A stretch of 64,000 nt of DNA, from NCBI GenBank assembly GCA_047967505.1, contig CM106538.1. One strand, given 5' to 3'. Below, piece by piece: positions 10,871-22,555 of the stretch. Source of the stretch: Dipteris shenzhenensis (lineage: Eukaryota > Polypodiophyta > Polypodiopsida > Gleicheniales). The notes below the pieces were generated by a model, which had not been told where the DNA came from, did no database searches, and saw nothing but the letters and a program-made list of their open reading frames with translations. Each line of letters begins with the position of its first letter. Within the stretch, counting starts at the first letter, position 1. The translations under genes and the position numbers were made by a program.

Positions 10871-10941
10871 TCAGATGGTCTACTAAGGAAAGCAGACCTC
10901 CAGCTAGATTGACATACGCTTAGAAAGGCAAAGCAATTTAG

Positions 10942-12480
10942 GTGGAAACCACCAACTATGCTCTTATGACTACCATCATGGCTACAGAAGAGCCAGTGTA
11001 CTTTGAAGACATAGTAGACAAGCCAGAATGGCAAACTACTATGAAGGAAGAAATGGATGCTTTGTATAAGAACAATACTTGGGAATTATGCGACCTTCCA
11101 CTAGGAAAGAACGCCATAGCAAACAAATGGGTATACAAAGTGAAGTACAATCTAGATGGAAGTATTCAGAGATACAAATCTAGACTAGTTGCAAAAGGAT
11201 TTACATAGCAATATGGTCACGACTATGATGAGACTTATGCTTCAGTATAGCAAAGATGGATTCCATATGGTTCTTGATATCACTAGCGACACTCAGCAGA
11301 TGGAATGTGTATTAGCTCGATGTCAAGAATGCATTTCTCAATGGTTATCTAGATGAGGAAGTCTACATGCAACAACCAATAGGTTATGTTGAACCAGGAA
11401 AAGAGAATAAGGTTTGCCATCTCAAGAAAAGTCTTTATGGCTTAAAGCAAGCACCCAAAAGTTGGTACAGTAGACTTGATAAGTATTTTGCTAATCTGGG
11501 ATACATGAAGTCTAATGCAGATCATACTCTCTATTACAAAGTTCAAGGGGAAGACATTACTATTGCACTTTTGTACGTACATGATCTGATTGTGACAAGA
11601 AGCAAGGATAACTTCATCATAAAATTGAAACTTAACTTATCTGCAAAGTTCGACATGAAAGATCTTGGACTTATGCACTATTGTCTTGGAATTGAGTTCT
11701 CGAGAGATTCAGATAGCACATTCATGAGTTAGCTCAAGTATGTTGATAGTCTCCTGAAGAAGTTTCATATGGCAGATTGCAAGATTGCAGCCACTCCCAT
11801 GGAACAAAGTTTGAAACTTACTAAAGATTCAGAAAAGCCTACAATCAATGACAGATACTATAGGCAGCTCATCGGATCTCTTATATATCTGACAATCACA
11901 CGACCAGATAGTTGTAATGCAGTAAGCTCACGAGCATAGTTTATGGCAAATCCAAAACAGTCGCACTGGAATACAGCCAAAAGAGTCTTGAGATACATCA
12001 AAGGTACAAGATAGTTTGGGATAGAATATAGAGGAAGCCATTCATCAAAAAATTGAAACTAGACTTATCTACAAAGTTTGACATGAAAGATCTTGGACTT
12101 ATGCACTATTGTCTTGGAATTGAGTTCTGGAGAGATTCAGATATCACATTCATGAGTCAGCACAAGTATGTTGATAGTCTCCTGGAAGAAGTTTCATATG
12201 GTAGATTGCAAGATTGCAACCATTCCCATGGAACAGAGTTTGAAACTTACTAAAGATTAAAGAAAGCCTATAGTCAATGACAAATACTAAAGGTAGCTCA
12301 TTGGATCTCTTATATATCTAACAATCACACGACCAGATATTTGTTATGCAGTAAGCTCACTAGCATAGTTTATGGCAAATCCAAAACAGTCTCACTGAAA
12401 TGCAGCCAAAAGAGTCTTGAGATACATTAGAGGCACAAAATAGTTTGGGATAGAATATAGAGAAAGTCATCCATAGTTGC
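10942..12480 (+). pseudogene. element D: reverse transcriptase with internal duplication
   Basis: RT blocks in order are WQTTMKEEMDALYKNNTWELC, KWVYKVKYNLDGSIQRYKSRL, a degraded QMDVKNAFL stretch, KKSLYGLKQAPKSWY and LLYVHDLIV, where the catalytic YVDD reads YVHD. The DMKDLGLMHYCLGIEF block then occurs twice, at 11652 and 12080, because of the duplication. Multiple stops are present. Confidence 0.85.
11613..12468 (+). repeat. 428-bp direct tandem duplication in element D
   Basis: TTCATCAWAAAATTGAAACT starts at 11613 and 12041, and GACATGAAAGATCTTGG at 11652 and 12080. The offset is 428 bp, which shifts the frame. The first copy ends in GAGGAAGCCATTCATCA, so short TTCATC repeats at both ends may have mediated the event. 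The copies differ by scattered substitutions and a few indels. Confidence 0.85.
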
Positions 12481-12978
12481 ATGGATACTGCGATAGTGAC
12501 TATGCCGGGGATCATGAGACCAGGAGATCGACACAGGGATATGCATTTTTTCCTTGGTCAAGTTGCTTTATCATGGTTGTCAAACAAATAGCCAATTGTT
12601 TCTTTGTCTTCAACTGAGGTAGAATATAGAGCACTCACTACAAGTGCATGTGAGGCTATATGGCTCAAAAGACTATTGTCAAAAACAAATTACTTTGATG
12701 AGTCAAAGCCAACAACAATATACTGTGATAATCAATTGGCTCAAGCATTGTCCAAGAATCCAGTATATCACTCCAGGACAAAGCACATTGATGATGTCAG
12801 AGAGCACTTCATCAGAGAAAGAGTATTACTTGGTGACATCACACTACAACATTATGATAGCAAAGAGAATGTTGCAGACATCTTTACCAAACCACTTGCC
12901 GGTAAAGAGCTATTCAAGAAACACCAACTAGCTCTTGGTTTGGCGCAGAGGAATGACATTCCCTTTAAAGGGGTGTGA
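12481..12978 (+). pseudogene. element D: RNase H
   Basis: Degraded start (YCDSDYAG-like at about 12487). A frameshift then leads to an open stretch SSTEVEYRALTTSACEAIWL, IYCDNQLAQALSKNPVYH, RTKHIDDVREHFIRERV and FTKPLAGKELF, the standard copia RNase H blocks, ending at a TGA at 12976. Confidence 0.8.
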
Positions 12979-13066
12979 TGGAATGTAATGCTCAATCCTT
13001 CTTTGATTCCCTAGAATCATCATCTTTAGGGAAGGCCTACTTCATGATGTTGACCTTGAGGGAAGG

Positions 13067-13323
13067 TGTTGAGAGTTCACGCTCAACATCATGTGATCAT
13101 GTGTGCATAGCACCATCACGTGATCATATGTGCATAGCACTAACCCAATAGAATGCTATAAAGGAAAGGGTTAGATCCCCTAACCCTAGCCCTAAATGGG
13201 TTTGTATATGTTCTATTTTTGCAACTAAATCTAGTATACAATTAGTCATTTGTGGTGTGCTCTCTAGCTATGCCCTCTCTCCTTGTCTCCACTCTTCTCC
13301 TCTCCCCTCTTCATATTTTGTCA
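13067..13323 (+). repeat. 3' LTR of element D (257 bp)
   Basis: Starts TGTTGAGAGTTCAC and ends ATATTTTGTCA. It carries a TATA-like CTATAAAGG at about 13157 and a G-box CACGTG at 13117-13122. It matches the LTR of element E (38392-38624) along its length, apart from an extra 27-bp copy of the GTGATCAT...GCATAGCAC segment. The minisatellite at 13324 begins directly after it. Confidence 0.85.
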
Positions 13324-14520
13324 GACAAGGTGGTCACAAAGATGACAAGGTGGTCATTGAGATGACAAGGTGACAAGGTGGTCACGAAGATGACAAGGTG
13401 ACGAGGTGGTCATGGAGATGACAAGGTGACAAGGTTGTCACTGGAAAGACAAGGTGACAAAGTTGTTCACTGAGATGACAAGGTGATAAGGTTGTCACTG
13501 GGACAAGGTGGTCATGGAGACGACAAGGTGACAAGGTGGTCATGGAGATGACAAGGTGATAAGGTTGTCACTGGGATGACAAGGTGACAAGGTGGTCACT
13601 GGGACAACAAGGTGACAAGGATGTCACTGAGAAAACTAGGTGACAAGGTGGCCACTGGGGTGACAAGGTGGTCACTAGGACAACGAGGTGGCAAGGTTGT
13701 CACTGAGACGATGAGGTGACAATGTTGTCACTGGGACGATGAGGTGACAAGGTTGTCAGTGAGACGAAAAGGTGACAAGGTGGTCACTAGGATGACGAGA
13801 TGACAAGGTAGTCACTAGGACGATGAGGTGACAAGGTGGTCATTGGGATGACGAGGTGACAAGGTGGTCACTGGGATGATGAGGTGACAAGGTGGTCACT
13901 GGGATGACGAGGTGACAAGGATGTCACTGGGAAGACCAAGTGATGATGGGGATAGAGGGACCAAGGGACATGAGTCCATGGGAAATGAGGTGACATGAGT
14001 GAACATGGTAAAGCAGGGTGAACATGGTGAAGGAGGGTGTCAAGGTTGTCATTAGAATGTCCTAGTGACAAGAGTGGTCATGGTAAAACAAGATGACAAG
14101 AGTGAACATGGTGAAGGAGGGTGTCAAGGTTGTCATTGGAATGACCTAGTGACAAGAGTGGTCATGGTGATGCAGGATGACAAGAGTGAACATGGTGAAG
14201 CAGGTGTGACAAGAGTGGACCTGGTGAAGCAGGGTGACAAAGTGAACCTTGGAGTTCTCAATGAAGCAAACTGATAAGGAGTGACAAGGATGTCACTGGA
14301 ATGACCCAGTGCAAAGTGAACATGGTGAAGCAAGGTGACAAGTGTAAGCATGGTGAAGCAAGGTGAACATGTTGTCACTGGGATGACCAGTGGCAAGAGT
14401 GAAGAGCTTGAATGGGTATGACATGGAATGGTGAAGTAGCGTGACAAGAATGAGCATGGTGAAGCAGGGTGAACACGTTGTCACTGGGATGACCAATGAC
14501 AAGAGTGAAGAGCTTGAAAA
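13324..14520. repeat. minisatellite, 28-bp period, about 40 units
   Basis: Imperfect repeats of GATGAGGTGACAAGGTGGTC plus ACTGGGAT, exactly 28 bp where clean (for example 13850-13940). From about 13990 the unit changes to a related form containing CATGGTGAAGCAGGGTGACAA. Long open frames inside are by-products of the repeat. It sits between the 3' LTR of D and the 3' end of gypsy element C. Confidence 0.85.
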
Positions 14521-14671
14521 GGGATGACATGGGTTACCTAAAACAGGTAACAGAATGAAAATAATGAGAAGATTGTCATCTTATGACCCAAGTGAAGGAG
14601 AGAGAACACCCCTTTTCTTTTTCTTTTTGAAAGTAAAAAGGGTAATACAAGAATCACCATAAGAGATATGC

Positions 14672-15786
14672 TTACTGAACATAATACTTCCATAACTTTG
14701 ATCCATTTACAGGTGCTGCTAACCTTTTCCCTTCCAAGGTGGCCAAGTAAACACCACCACTTGGAATAATTTTGGTGATGTAGAAAGGACCTATCCACCC
14801 ACTAATGAACTTAGGTTTATGATTCAGAAACTTACTCAAATATAACAAGACCAAGTCACCAACTTTGAACTCCCTCTTTTTGAGATTCCTATCATGCCAT
14901 GCTTTCTACCTCCTATGGCATACTTCCTAAGTAAGGATTGATTCACGGCGGCGATGTTCGTCTAAGGCTTCAAGATCCCATAATCGCTCAAGCGTGCATG
15001 CTTCCAAGTTATCATCCATCTTTGCCATAACCCTAGTGGTCTTCATGTGGAATTTATTAGGGCATAACCACCTCTAGGGCGTAAACTGGTTGAAATAGTG
15101 AGAGTACCTAGTGCTCGCCTTGTATATTGTCCTATAGGCAAAAAGTGTGGCTGGGAGTAGAACATAAATGACGCACAATATGAGATGAGTCCGATTGGAG
15201 CTCTCAGCCAAGCCATTGGCTTGAGGGTAGTATGAGCTAGATGTCTTGTGGATGATTTGTAGTTGGGTGATGAGGTCAACAAAATGACATCCTTGAGAAA
15301 ATGGGTACCTCTGTCACTCATCAATTCCACAGGACATCCAAATGATGAGATGATTTGATCATAGAAGAAGGAAGCCACAACTTGAGTGGTATATGTCTTC
15401 ACAACCTTAGCCTCCACCCACTTGGTGTCGTAGTCTATAGCAATCAGGGCGTACTTGTTCCCTCCTCTTTGAGTGGTAGGAGAGATTGGACCACAAAATC
15501 GAATCCCTATTTATAGAAGTGTGGTATAGGGCTGAATGGTTGAAGGGGAAGGTACTCCCATTGGGTAGGCTTTACCTCTTTGACATGAGTCATACTGGCG
15601 TACATGAGCATAGCAGACTTGGAGTAGCTTTGGCCACCACAACCCCGAGCGCATTATCTTTCTAGCTGCAGCCTTTGGTGCCATATGACCTCCCCCCATT
15701 CCTGAGTGAGCCTCTTGAAGGATGGCTTGTGTTTCATAAGGGAGCACACACCACCTTAAAATATGGTCTTTCCCCAACTTGTACAA
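14672..15786 (-). pseudogene. element C: integrase
   Basis: The H2C2-type zinc-binding start is visible (LQEAHSGMGGGHM, RSGLWWPKL, CQRGKA), then a core with FGCPVELMSDRGTHF (second catalytic Asp). The C-terminal part has ISGWIGPFYITKI, a GPY/F-like motif known from gypsy integrases. Stops and frame changes occur around 15500, 15300 and 15000. It ends near 14672, with no chromodomain that I can recognise. Confidence 0.75.
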
Positions 15787-15871
15787 CTGACCTGCAATTA
15801 GTTTGAAAGGAGTAGCCTAAACAATGTGTTTGCTTTTGTGCTGGGCCCAGGCAGTCCTTTGGGGAACTCAC

Positions 15872-16360
15872 CTATGGACAACAAATGTACAATGTTGCAT
15901 ACCATGGTGGGAAGCAAACCACCACAAACAAACAATCTTTTTTTGGTACTGTGACACAAACACGGAAGAGGCCTGCATCTGGAAGGTCATCATCAACTCC
16001 TATGGCTGCTTCACCTAAAGGGATCCTTGACAAGTGATTTGCAGGTTGATGCAATCGTCTTGCTCTCACTAGGATGTCAAATTCAAACTCTTGAAACAGA
16101 AGTATCGACCTGCTTAGTTTGCCCCCAAGTGTGGGTTTGTTCAGCAAGTATTTGAGAGCTTGATGATCAGTAATGATATTAAACTTATTGTCCCCGAGAT
16201 AATGCTGGTACTCTATCATGGCATAGACCATGCCCAAACCCTCGCATTCAGTGGTGCTATAATTTCTTTCTGCTCCGTTGATTTTCCTACTCGCAAAATA
16301 CACAGGTAGGTCCAGTTTGGGCTCTTCATTAGGTGGGGCTAATATAGCACCAATTGCCAA
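15872..16360 (-). pseudogene. element C: RNase H
   Basis: Reads MAIGAILAPPNEEP, VYFASRKINGAERNYSTTEC, then YHQYL-like and ITDHQALKYLLNKP, RRLHQPANHLSR. These are the gypsy RNase H blocks, open for about 160 residues. The frame runs on past the domain into unrelated sequence before stopping. Confidence 0.8.
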
Positions 16361-16523
16361 TCCACTTGCATCTACATGTACATGGAAAACAACATCTCAT
16401 TGAGGTTTCCACAAGATGGGTGCCTTCATTAGATGGTCCTTGAGATTCTTAAACCCCAGTTATTGAGGCGCGGACCAGGTGAAGGACTATTCTTGGGGCG
16501 AAGGATTTCCATTAGTGCAACCG

Positions 16524-17389
16524 CTATGTCACATGTCCCAAAAAGGACTTGACTTCTCGAGGTGTGTGAGGAATAAGCAAGGTCAGTATCACCTCCACCT
16601 TTGTTGGGTCCATACTCATTCCTTTAGTCGAGACAATGTGGCCAAGGAGAACCCCTCGCAAGGTGAGGAAGAAGCACTTGTTAGGATTTAAGCACAACCT
16701 GGCTTCACTGCACTTATCAAAAATCCACCTCAACTTAATGATGTGATCAGTTTGAACAACAACGTTGAGGTGGGATGCGTTCTTACCATTGAATGCCGAG
16801 AAGTCATCCAAGAATACCTCAAGAAAATTTTTGATGTTCTCATGGAAGAGTTTGGGGACAAGACGTTGAAACATTGCTGGTGCATTGCACAAACCAAAGG
16901 GCATCATCCGATAAGCATATGTTTCCCATTGGGTGACGAAGGTGGTCCTCAACTGATCTTTCTCTCACATCCACACCTGGTTATACCCACTATACCCATC
17001 CATGAAGGAGTATAGAGAATGACCAGCTACGGTTTCTAGCACCTTGTCAATGAAGGGGAGAGGGAACCTATCCGGTGTGTGGCTATATTCAAACCCCTAT
17101 AGTTGACACAAACATAGAGTTTGCTAGTCTCTCTTTTGGGCACCACTACAATGCCACTGACCCATTTAGAGTATTCAAAAGGGTAGATCAACCCCGCATG
17201 CTCCATCTTTTGAATATCAACATGGACAGCCTTGCCATAGTTAGGATTCATGCGATATGGTCCCTTGATCACTGGGTCTATTGCTTCCAGATACAAATCG
17301 ATGCGACAATCATGCTCCCAAACCCAACTGGCTACCTTGAGATGCCATGGTGTGGTTAATCCTTTGTACCAATGTTGAGATACCACCAA
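16524..17389 (-). pseudogene. element C: reverse transcriptase
   Basis: Two open pieces carry the gypsy RT blocks. The first has YRMNPNYGKAV, GLIYPFEYSKWVS and VVVPKRE...VCVNYRGLN. The second has AYRMMPFGLCNAPAMFQRL and EVFLDDFSAF, where the FLDD catalytic pair is preserved, then NPNKCFFL and LGHIVS. A frame change near 17000 separates them. Confidence 0.85.
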
Positions 17390-17399
17390 TCTCGGGCTT

Positions 17400-18507
17400 G
17401 GTCAACCTGGGGTATACTTGTTGAGGTGGAGTTGTTCGGTTCCTTTGTTGTCACTACTTGGTGCCTAGGAGTATCATCTAAAGGGAAATCCCCTACTATT
17501 TATTCCATCCAAGACCTCAAAAAGGATGCCTGGGTGTCCTCTTGAAATGGTTGAGATGTGGAGGCAGCACTTGGGGCCATTCTCTTTTTGCTTCTTTGTG
17601 CTTGCTTGAGCATTCCTCTGTACGGTAGTCCATCCACCTCATATAGCTTTGGGAATGTCTTGTGTCATTGGAAGATTAGCTTCCGACATGTATAAGTCAA
17701 GTAGGGCTAGGTCTGCAACATCTTCTTCTCCATGTATGCTATGGGCTTGCTCATCACATCTAAAGTTCTAGACTCCAGTATGAAAGTGAATGGTTCCTTT
17801 CAGTTGTCTTGCCTCTTGGTCCCTCCTAGGTTGGATAGAATGCGCAATGGAGTCAACTATCATTCCAAGAGTCATCTCCGTCGACATCAACTACCTTCGG
17901 GTAACATCCGTCAATATTATGTGGTTGTTCTCTTCTTCAGTATAGGAGGGATCCCATGGGTCTGTGGGTCCATGAGTGTCTCATTTAGTACTATCACCAT
18001 CAGTGTCTCCTTCAGCACCATCACTATGCCCAACCAAATCATCATCTTCCTGTATGGCATTAATAGTCTCATCAGATTCATCATCCTCTGTTGTTACTAC
18101 ATGGTCCTTCTCCTAGTGCGAGTCATGTGTCTCCATTGCTGAGTCATGGACTTGACCCCGCTAACCTCTCCACCACCTTGTCTGGTACTTGTGGTCATCA
18201 TCCACACTGATACATGTGGGGATTATTATAAAGACCAGAAGGCATCCGTTCATACATTAGATCAGCCAAACCAGGTGCAGCAGATGCTTCCTGGCTTACC
18301 TCTCACACCATCCATGAAGTACTAAGATGGGCATCAGGATCCTCTTCTAGGCATACCATATTGATGGCTAAGGATTCCATGGCCCCCATCCAATCCAAGA
18401 TGACATCTTCTTCCTCATCGGGTCCATCATGCTCAACAAGTACGTCAAACTCTCACCATCATCTTGTGCTACTGTTGCATAAGTTTGATCCTGGAAGGGT
18501 GAGTCCT
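17400..18507 (-). other. degraded protease-RT spacer of element C
   Basis: No clear domain can be read on either strand. It lies between the RT start and the insertion point of B, so by position it is internal sequence of gypsy element C. A plus-strand open stretch at 17732-18142 is hydrophobic but has no family resemblance. Confidence 0.4.
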
Positions 18508-18512
18508 CCACA

Positions 18513-18685
18513 TGTGGGGGTTAAAGGCCACTGTGCCCTTACCCCAGTTATGTACAATACTCAAACACATATATAAATGAATGTAAAAGAAGATTAGGGT
18601 GGTTCTGCACCCACTAAAACTTGTGTGGCTCTCTGTCTCTCTCTCTCTCCTTCTTTCGTTCTTGCTTCCGTTGAGAGCACTCTCA
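18513..18685 (+). repeat. 5' LTR of element B (173 bp)
   Basis: TGTGGGGGTT to GAGCACTCTCA with TG...CA ends. A TATA-like ATATAAA lies at 18571-18577. A CT-rich run (CTCTCTCTCTCTC) precedes the end. Confidence 0.92.
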
Positions 18686-18687
18686 GC

Positions 18688-18700
18688 TGGTATCAAAGCC
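18688..18700 (+). promoter_or_regulatory. primer-binding site of element B
   Basis: TGGTATCAAAGCC lies two bases after the LTR. It matches the initiator methionine tRNA site of element A except for one base (A for G). Confidence 0.88.
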
Positions 18701-20139
18701 CGAGTGATCTAGCTGAGCGTGCGTGAATGGTGGAAGCTCAGCAGCTCTATGGGAGGAAGGAGAAGCTCTGTGGGAAGCTTTGTGAGTGACTTTACTTGCA
18801 TCCGAGTGTGCAGAGACCTTGGAGGAACCTTTGAAAAAGTCACTTTGGCTTTGCGAAGTGGTTTTGAGAGCCTGTTAAGAGCTTTCAAAGAAAAAGTCGT
18901 TTTTTGAGCTTTTCCCTGTTCCGTTCGACGACAGAGACTCCATATTGACTTGTAGAGGCAACTATTGCTTGCTTTTGGTATCCACTTCACTTCAGGAGCT
19001 TGGAAACACCTTCATTCTTGAATCTGGGATCATTTCATTGGATTTCTGGCTCACTGTGTCAGTTTCTGCGTTTTTTGCCCAGGTGTTGGAACTCAAGTTT
19101 GGAGCAACCATTTGCAGATCTGTCAGTTCCGGTGGACTCAGGAGGTCCTAAAACTTCTATGTTGCTCATCATTTGCACTCCGGTGGAGTTTACAAATAGC
19201 TCTGTTTCCAAAAACGTTTTTCAGTCCGTGTGTTGGACCCATTGATTGAGACCACGGTTTCCAAAACCGTCTGTCCCATTGCGTTCCGGATGCCCAAAAA
19301 CCCCTACCTATCAGTTCTTGTGCGATTCGGTGGAGGATTTCCAGAGTTATAGATCTCTGTGTATTTGATTTCGTCTCTCTGTGATGCATTTTTCATTCTA
19401 AGGTTTTGAAACCTTAGATTTATGCCACATGGCAGTGGATAAGTGTTGACTCCCATTTCTCACTCATCGGTTGGGATTTTGGAGTTCTGGCAGAAGAGAG
19501 ATATTTGCAGATTTTCTTGCTGAGTCCGATTATGCAATGGCGCCCATGTTTTGAGGCATCTCAGGTTCTATTTTCAGTAGCGCTCATTACCGTGGGACTA
19601 TGATTTCTTGAGCATACCTTATGCAGATCTCTCTGGTTGTAGTTTGAGCAGTGTGCGCTCATTCGTGGTATGCATTGGGTTGCAGTGGATGATTTATAGG
19701 CCATTTAGATGCATTGCGGTCCTTGTTGGATGCGTTGATAGGCCCAAATTGCCTTGTGGGATGCTATTTTTTATGGACGCTTTGCACATGGATGCTATTT
19801 TATGCTACGGGACAGCTTTGACACATTGCAGATGATGCACTGATAGTGTTATGCTCTCTTGGATGAGATATTATTGATGCATATGCTAGTGGACGGTGTT
19901 TATGCTTGAGTCATTTGGCACTTATTGGCATTTTCTTTTGGGCCAGATTTGCTCATATGGATGCATAGTATATGCACATGAGTCAGATGCATCTTTTGAT
20001 GCTTTGAGCTTTGAGTTTTTGGTGATATTTCACTCTATTGTGGCATACACATTTGGGTGCACCTGGTATTTGGTGTGATTCTCTCTTGCAGGCACTAGCA
20101 TTTGGGATTTTGTTTCATTTGCATCATGGCATCCTCTTC
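18701..20139 (+). other. untranslated leader of element B
   Basis: About 1.4 kb without a coding signal before gag. It matches the leader of element A in reverse orientation (for example TTTGAAACCTTAGATTTATG at about 19403 and its complement near 8800). Confidence 0.75.
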
Positions 20140-21231
20140 ATGTCTGAAAAGGAGTTTTTCAACATTAAAAAGTTTGATGGGACAAACTTTTCTTTGTGGA
20201 AAGAACAAATAAGGGATGTGCTTATTCAAAAGAAGCAGATTAAACCCTTGGTAGGGATTGAAGCTAACCCTGCAAATATGTCTGAGGATGATTGGAATGA
20301 GTTGGATGCATTAGCAAAGTCTACTATTAGACTTCATCTTGCAGAGTCAGTTTATTTCACAGTAGTAAATGAGCAGACTACGGAAGATTTCTGGAAGAAA
20401 CTGTGTGCTACTTATGAGAAGGAAACTGCCTCTAATAAAGTTTACCTCATAAAGAGGTTGTTTGAGCTGCAGATGAAGGAAGGGGTCTCCATCGCTTCTC
20501 ACTTGAATGAATTCAATATTATTTTCAGCCAGCTTCAGGCTCAAAAAATGAATTTTAATGCGGAGACTAAGGCAATATTTCTCTTATGTTCATTGCCATC
20601 CTCATGGGATACCTTCCGTACAGCTGTCAGTAACTCTGCACCTAGTGGAGTACTGAAATTTGATGATGTTGTGGGTAGCTTGTTGGCCGAGGAGATTAGA
20701 CGGAAGTCTATGGATGGCAACAAGCAGGATGCAGCCTTAAATGTGCAAAGGGGCAGATCACAGTTCAGGGGGGAGTCCCAAGAAAGAGGGAAGTCACGTA
20801 GCAAATCCAGGGCACGGAACATTGAGTGTTACCATTGTGGCAAGAAGGGCCATATGAAGAAGGATTGCTACAAGCTGAAAAGAGAGCAAAAGGATAAGAA
20901 AAAGAATGCAAATTGGGGTGCAAATCAAAAGGAAGAGAGTCCAAGGGAGGACAAAGGAAAAGTGAAGATCAAGGAGATTAATGCAGTCACACATGATGGT
21001 GACAATGATGTTCTCTTCATGTCTAGTTTATCTACAGAGTTGCTTACCACTTCAGATGATGCATATTCCCAGGATTGGATTTTGGATTCTGGTGCTTCAT
21101 TCCATGTTACTCCCCATAGGGAATGGTTCTCCACTTATGACAATGGAAAGACAGGTTGTGTGCATCTTGGAAATGACTATGCATGTGACATAGTGGGAGG
21201 AGGTGACATAAAGTTTTCTTTTGCAAATTAG
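20140..21231 (+). pseudogene. element B: gag and start of protease
   Basis: The frame begins MSEKEFFNIKKFDGTNFSLW. The ATG at 20126, which matches the gag start of element A, is out of frame here because one base is missing from the TCTTC(C)ATG stretch, so I take 20140. It runs through the copia gag fold, an Arg/Ser-rich linker, and an intact CCHC knuckle CYHCGKKGHMKKDC. The protease has WILDSGASFHVTPHREW with an intact DSGA. A TAG at 21229 ends the frame where element A continues. Confidence 0.88.
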
Positions 21232-21243
21232 TGTACATTTGTT

Positions 21244-22555
21244 TTGAAACATGTGAGACATGTGCCTAAGCTGACCAAGAGTCTTATTTCAGTGGGTCAG
21301 CTAGATGATGGTTTCACACCACTTTTGGCTTTCAGAGTTAGAAAATTCAAAAGGGCTTTATGCTTTTGGCCAGGGGTGCCAAGTGTGGGACTTTGTATCC
21401 CTTACATGTATCAGGGGTATTTGATCATGTTGTTGCAATAACCGAGCAGCCAAGCACTTCTTTGTGGCATTGCAGGTTGGGGCACATGAGCCAGAATGGA
21501 ATGAAACTCTTATGCCATTTGGGTTATGTACCGCATTTGAGTTTCTCTTATTTTGAATTTTGTGAGCATTGTCTCTATGGGAAGCAGATTAAATCAGCCC
21601 ATAAAAGAAGGGGAAAGAAAGAGTTTGAAATGCTTGATTTGGTGCATTCAGATGTACGTGGTCCCATGCCTACACGGTCATTAGGCGGGGCTGAATACTA
21701 TGTGACATTCATTGATGATGCAACTAGGAAAGTGTGGGCTTATGCTATAGCTCGGAAGAGTGATGTGTTCTAGGTATTTCAGAAATGGCTGGCCTTGGTT
21801 GAGAATCAGTCAGGTAGAACGCTTAAATGCCTACGGACTGACAATGGTGGAGAGTATCTCTCTCATGACTTTCAGCATTTCTGTGATACACGTGGGATTA
21901 AGAGGGAGCTCACATCCCCTCGTACTCCAAAGCAAAATCCAGTTGCAGAAAAGATGAACTGTACCATTCAAGAAAGGTTGCAATGCATGCTTTCCAATGC
22001 AAGTCTTTCTGGTGGTTTTTGGGCTGAGGCAATGAAGACTGCAGTGCATGTGATCAATAGATCACCTAGTAAGAGTTTGGATGGTGGTATTCCTGAAGAG
22101 GCATGGAGTGGCAAGAAGCCCTCTTACTCTCATTTGCGTATATTTGGGTGTGAGGCATATGCACATGTGCCAAAAGAGCTTCGAAAGAAGCTAGATTCTA
22201 AGTCTAGGAAATGCATCTTTTTGGGTTATGGTGAAAGTGGAGAGATGGGCTATCGTCTTTGGGACCCAGAAGCAAAGAAGATCATACGCAGCCATGATGT
22301 AGTCTTCAATGAGAAAAAGATGCATAAGGCACCCATGAGGGATGTGGAAATGAGGAGAATCACTTTCCAAGATGTGAATCCACCTGCATATGTTGATAGA
22401 CAGCAAGCTGTCCATGCACCAAATGTGCAAGAAATGGTACCACCAAGTACTCCCACAGGTATACAATCAAGGGTAGATGATGGATCATCTATTGGTGGAA
22501 ATGATGAGCCAAATGTGGCTGATATGCGGTGGGACAGCAAGCTGAAATGTTCTTG
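21244..22555 (+). pseudogene. element B: GAG-pre-integrase and integrase
   Basis: After a frame change, the GAG-pre-integrase block LWHCRLGHMSQNGMKLL is followed by CEHCLYGKQ. The integrase core has LDLVHSDVRGPM (first Asp), FIDDATRKVW, TDNGGEYLS (second Asp) and NPVAEKMN (Glu). A TAG at 21771 interrupts the core; the reading resumes at 21795. The connection segment to KAPMRDVEMRRITF is open. Confidence 0.88.

Larger units (their letters stand above)
10141..13323 (+). mobile_element. Ty1/copia element D, 5'-truncated
   Basis: A plus-strand copia fragment starting in the integrase and running through RT and RNase H to a 3' LTR. Gag, protease and the 5' LTR are missing. The integrase and LTR match element E (33621-38624), so both are one family. 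It contains a 428-bp direct duplication inside RT and many stops. The left edge is set by where similarity to E begins (ATATTGTTGGGTCTACT). Confidence 0.85.
14538..18512 (-). mobile_element. Ty3/gypsy element C, 3' half
   Basis: The minus strand carries, from right to left, RT, RNase H, integrase zinc-binding domain, integrase core and the GPF-type integrase C-terminus. This is gypsy order, with integrase after RNase H. Element B interrupts it at 18513, and the gag/protease half continues at 24414. Many stops and frameshifts are present. I could not identify LTRs. 17400-18512 holds the degraded region between protease and RT. Confidence 0.8.

Noticed and set aside
13868-14502. Overlapping open frames in the minisatellite
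   Set aside because: They arise from a 28-bp repeat without stops and show no protein-like composition.
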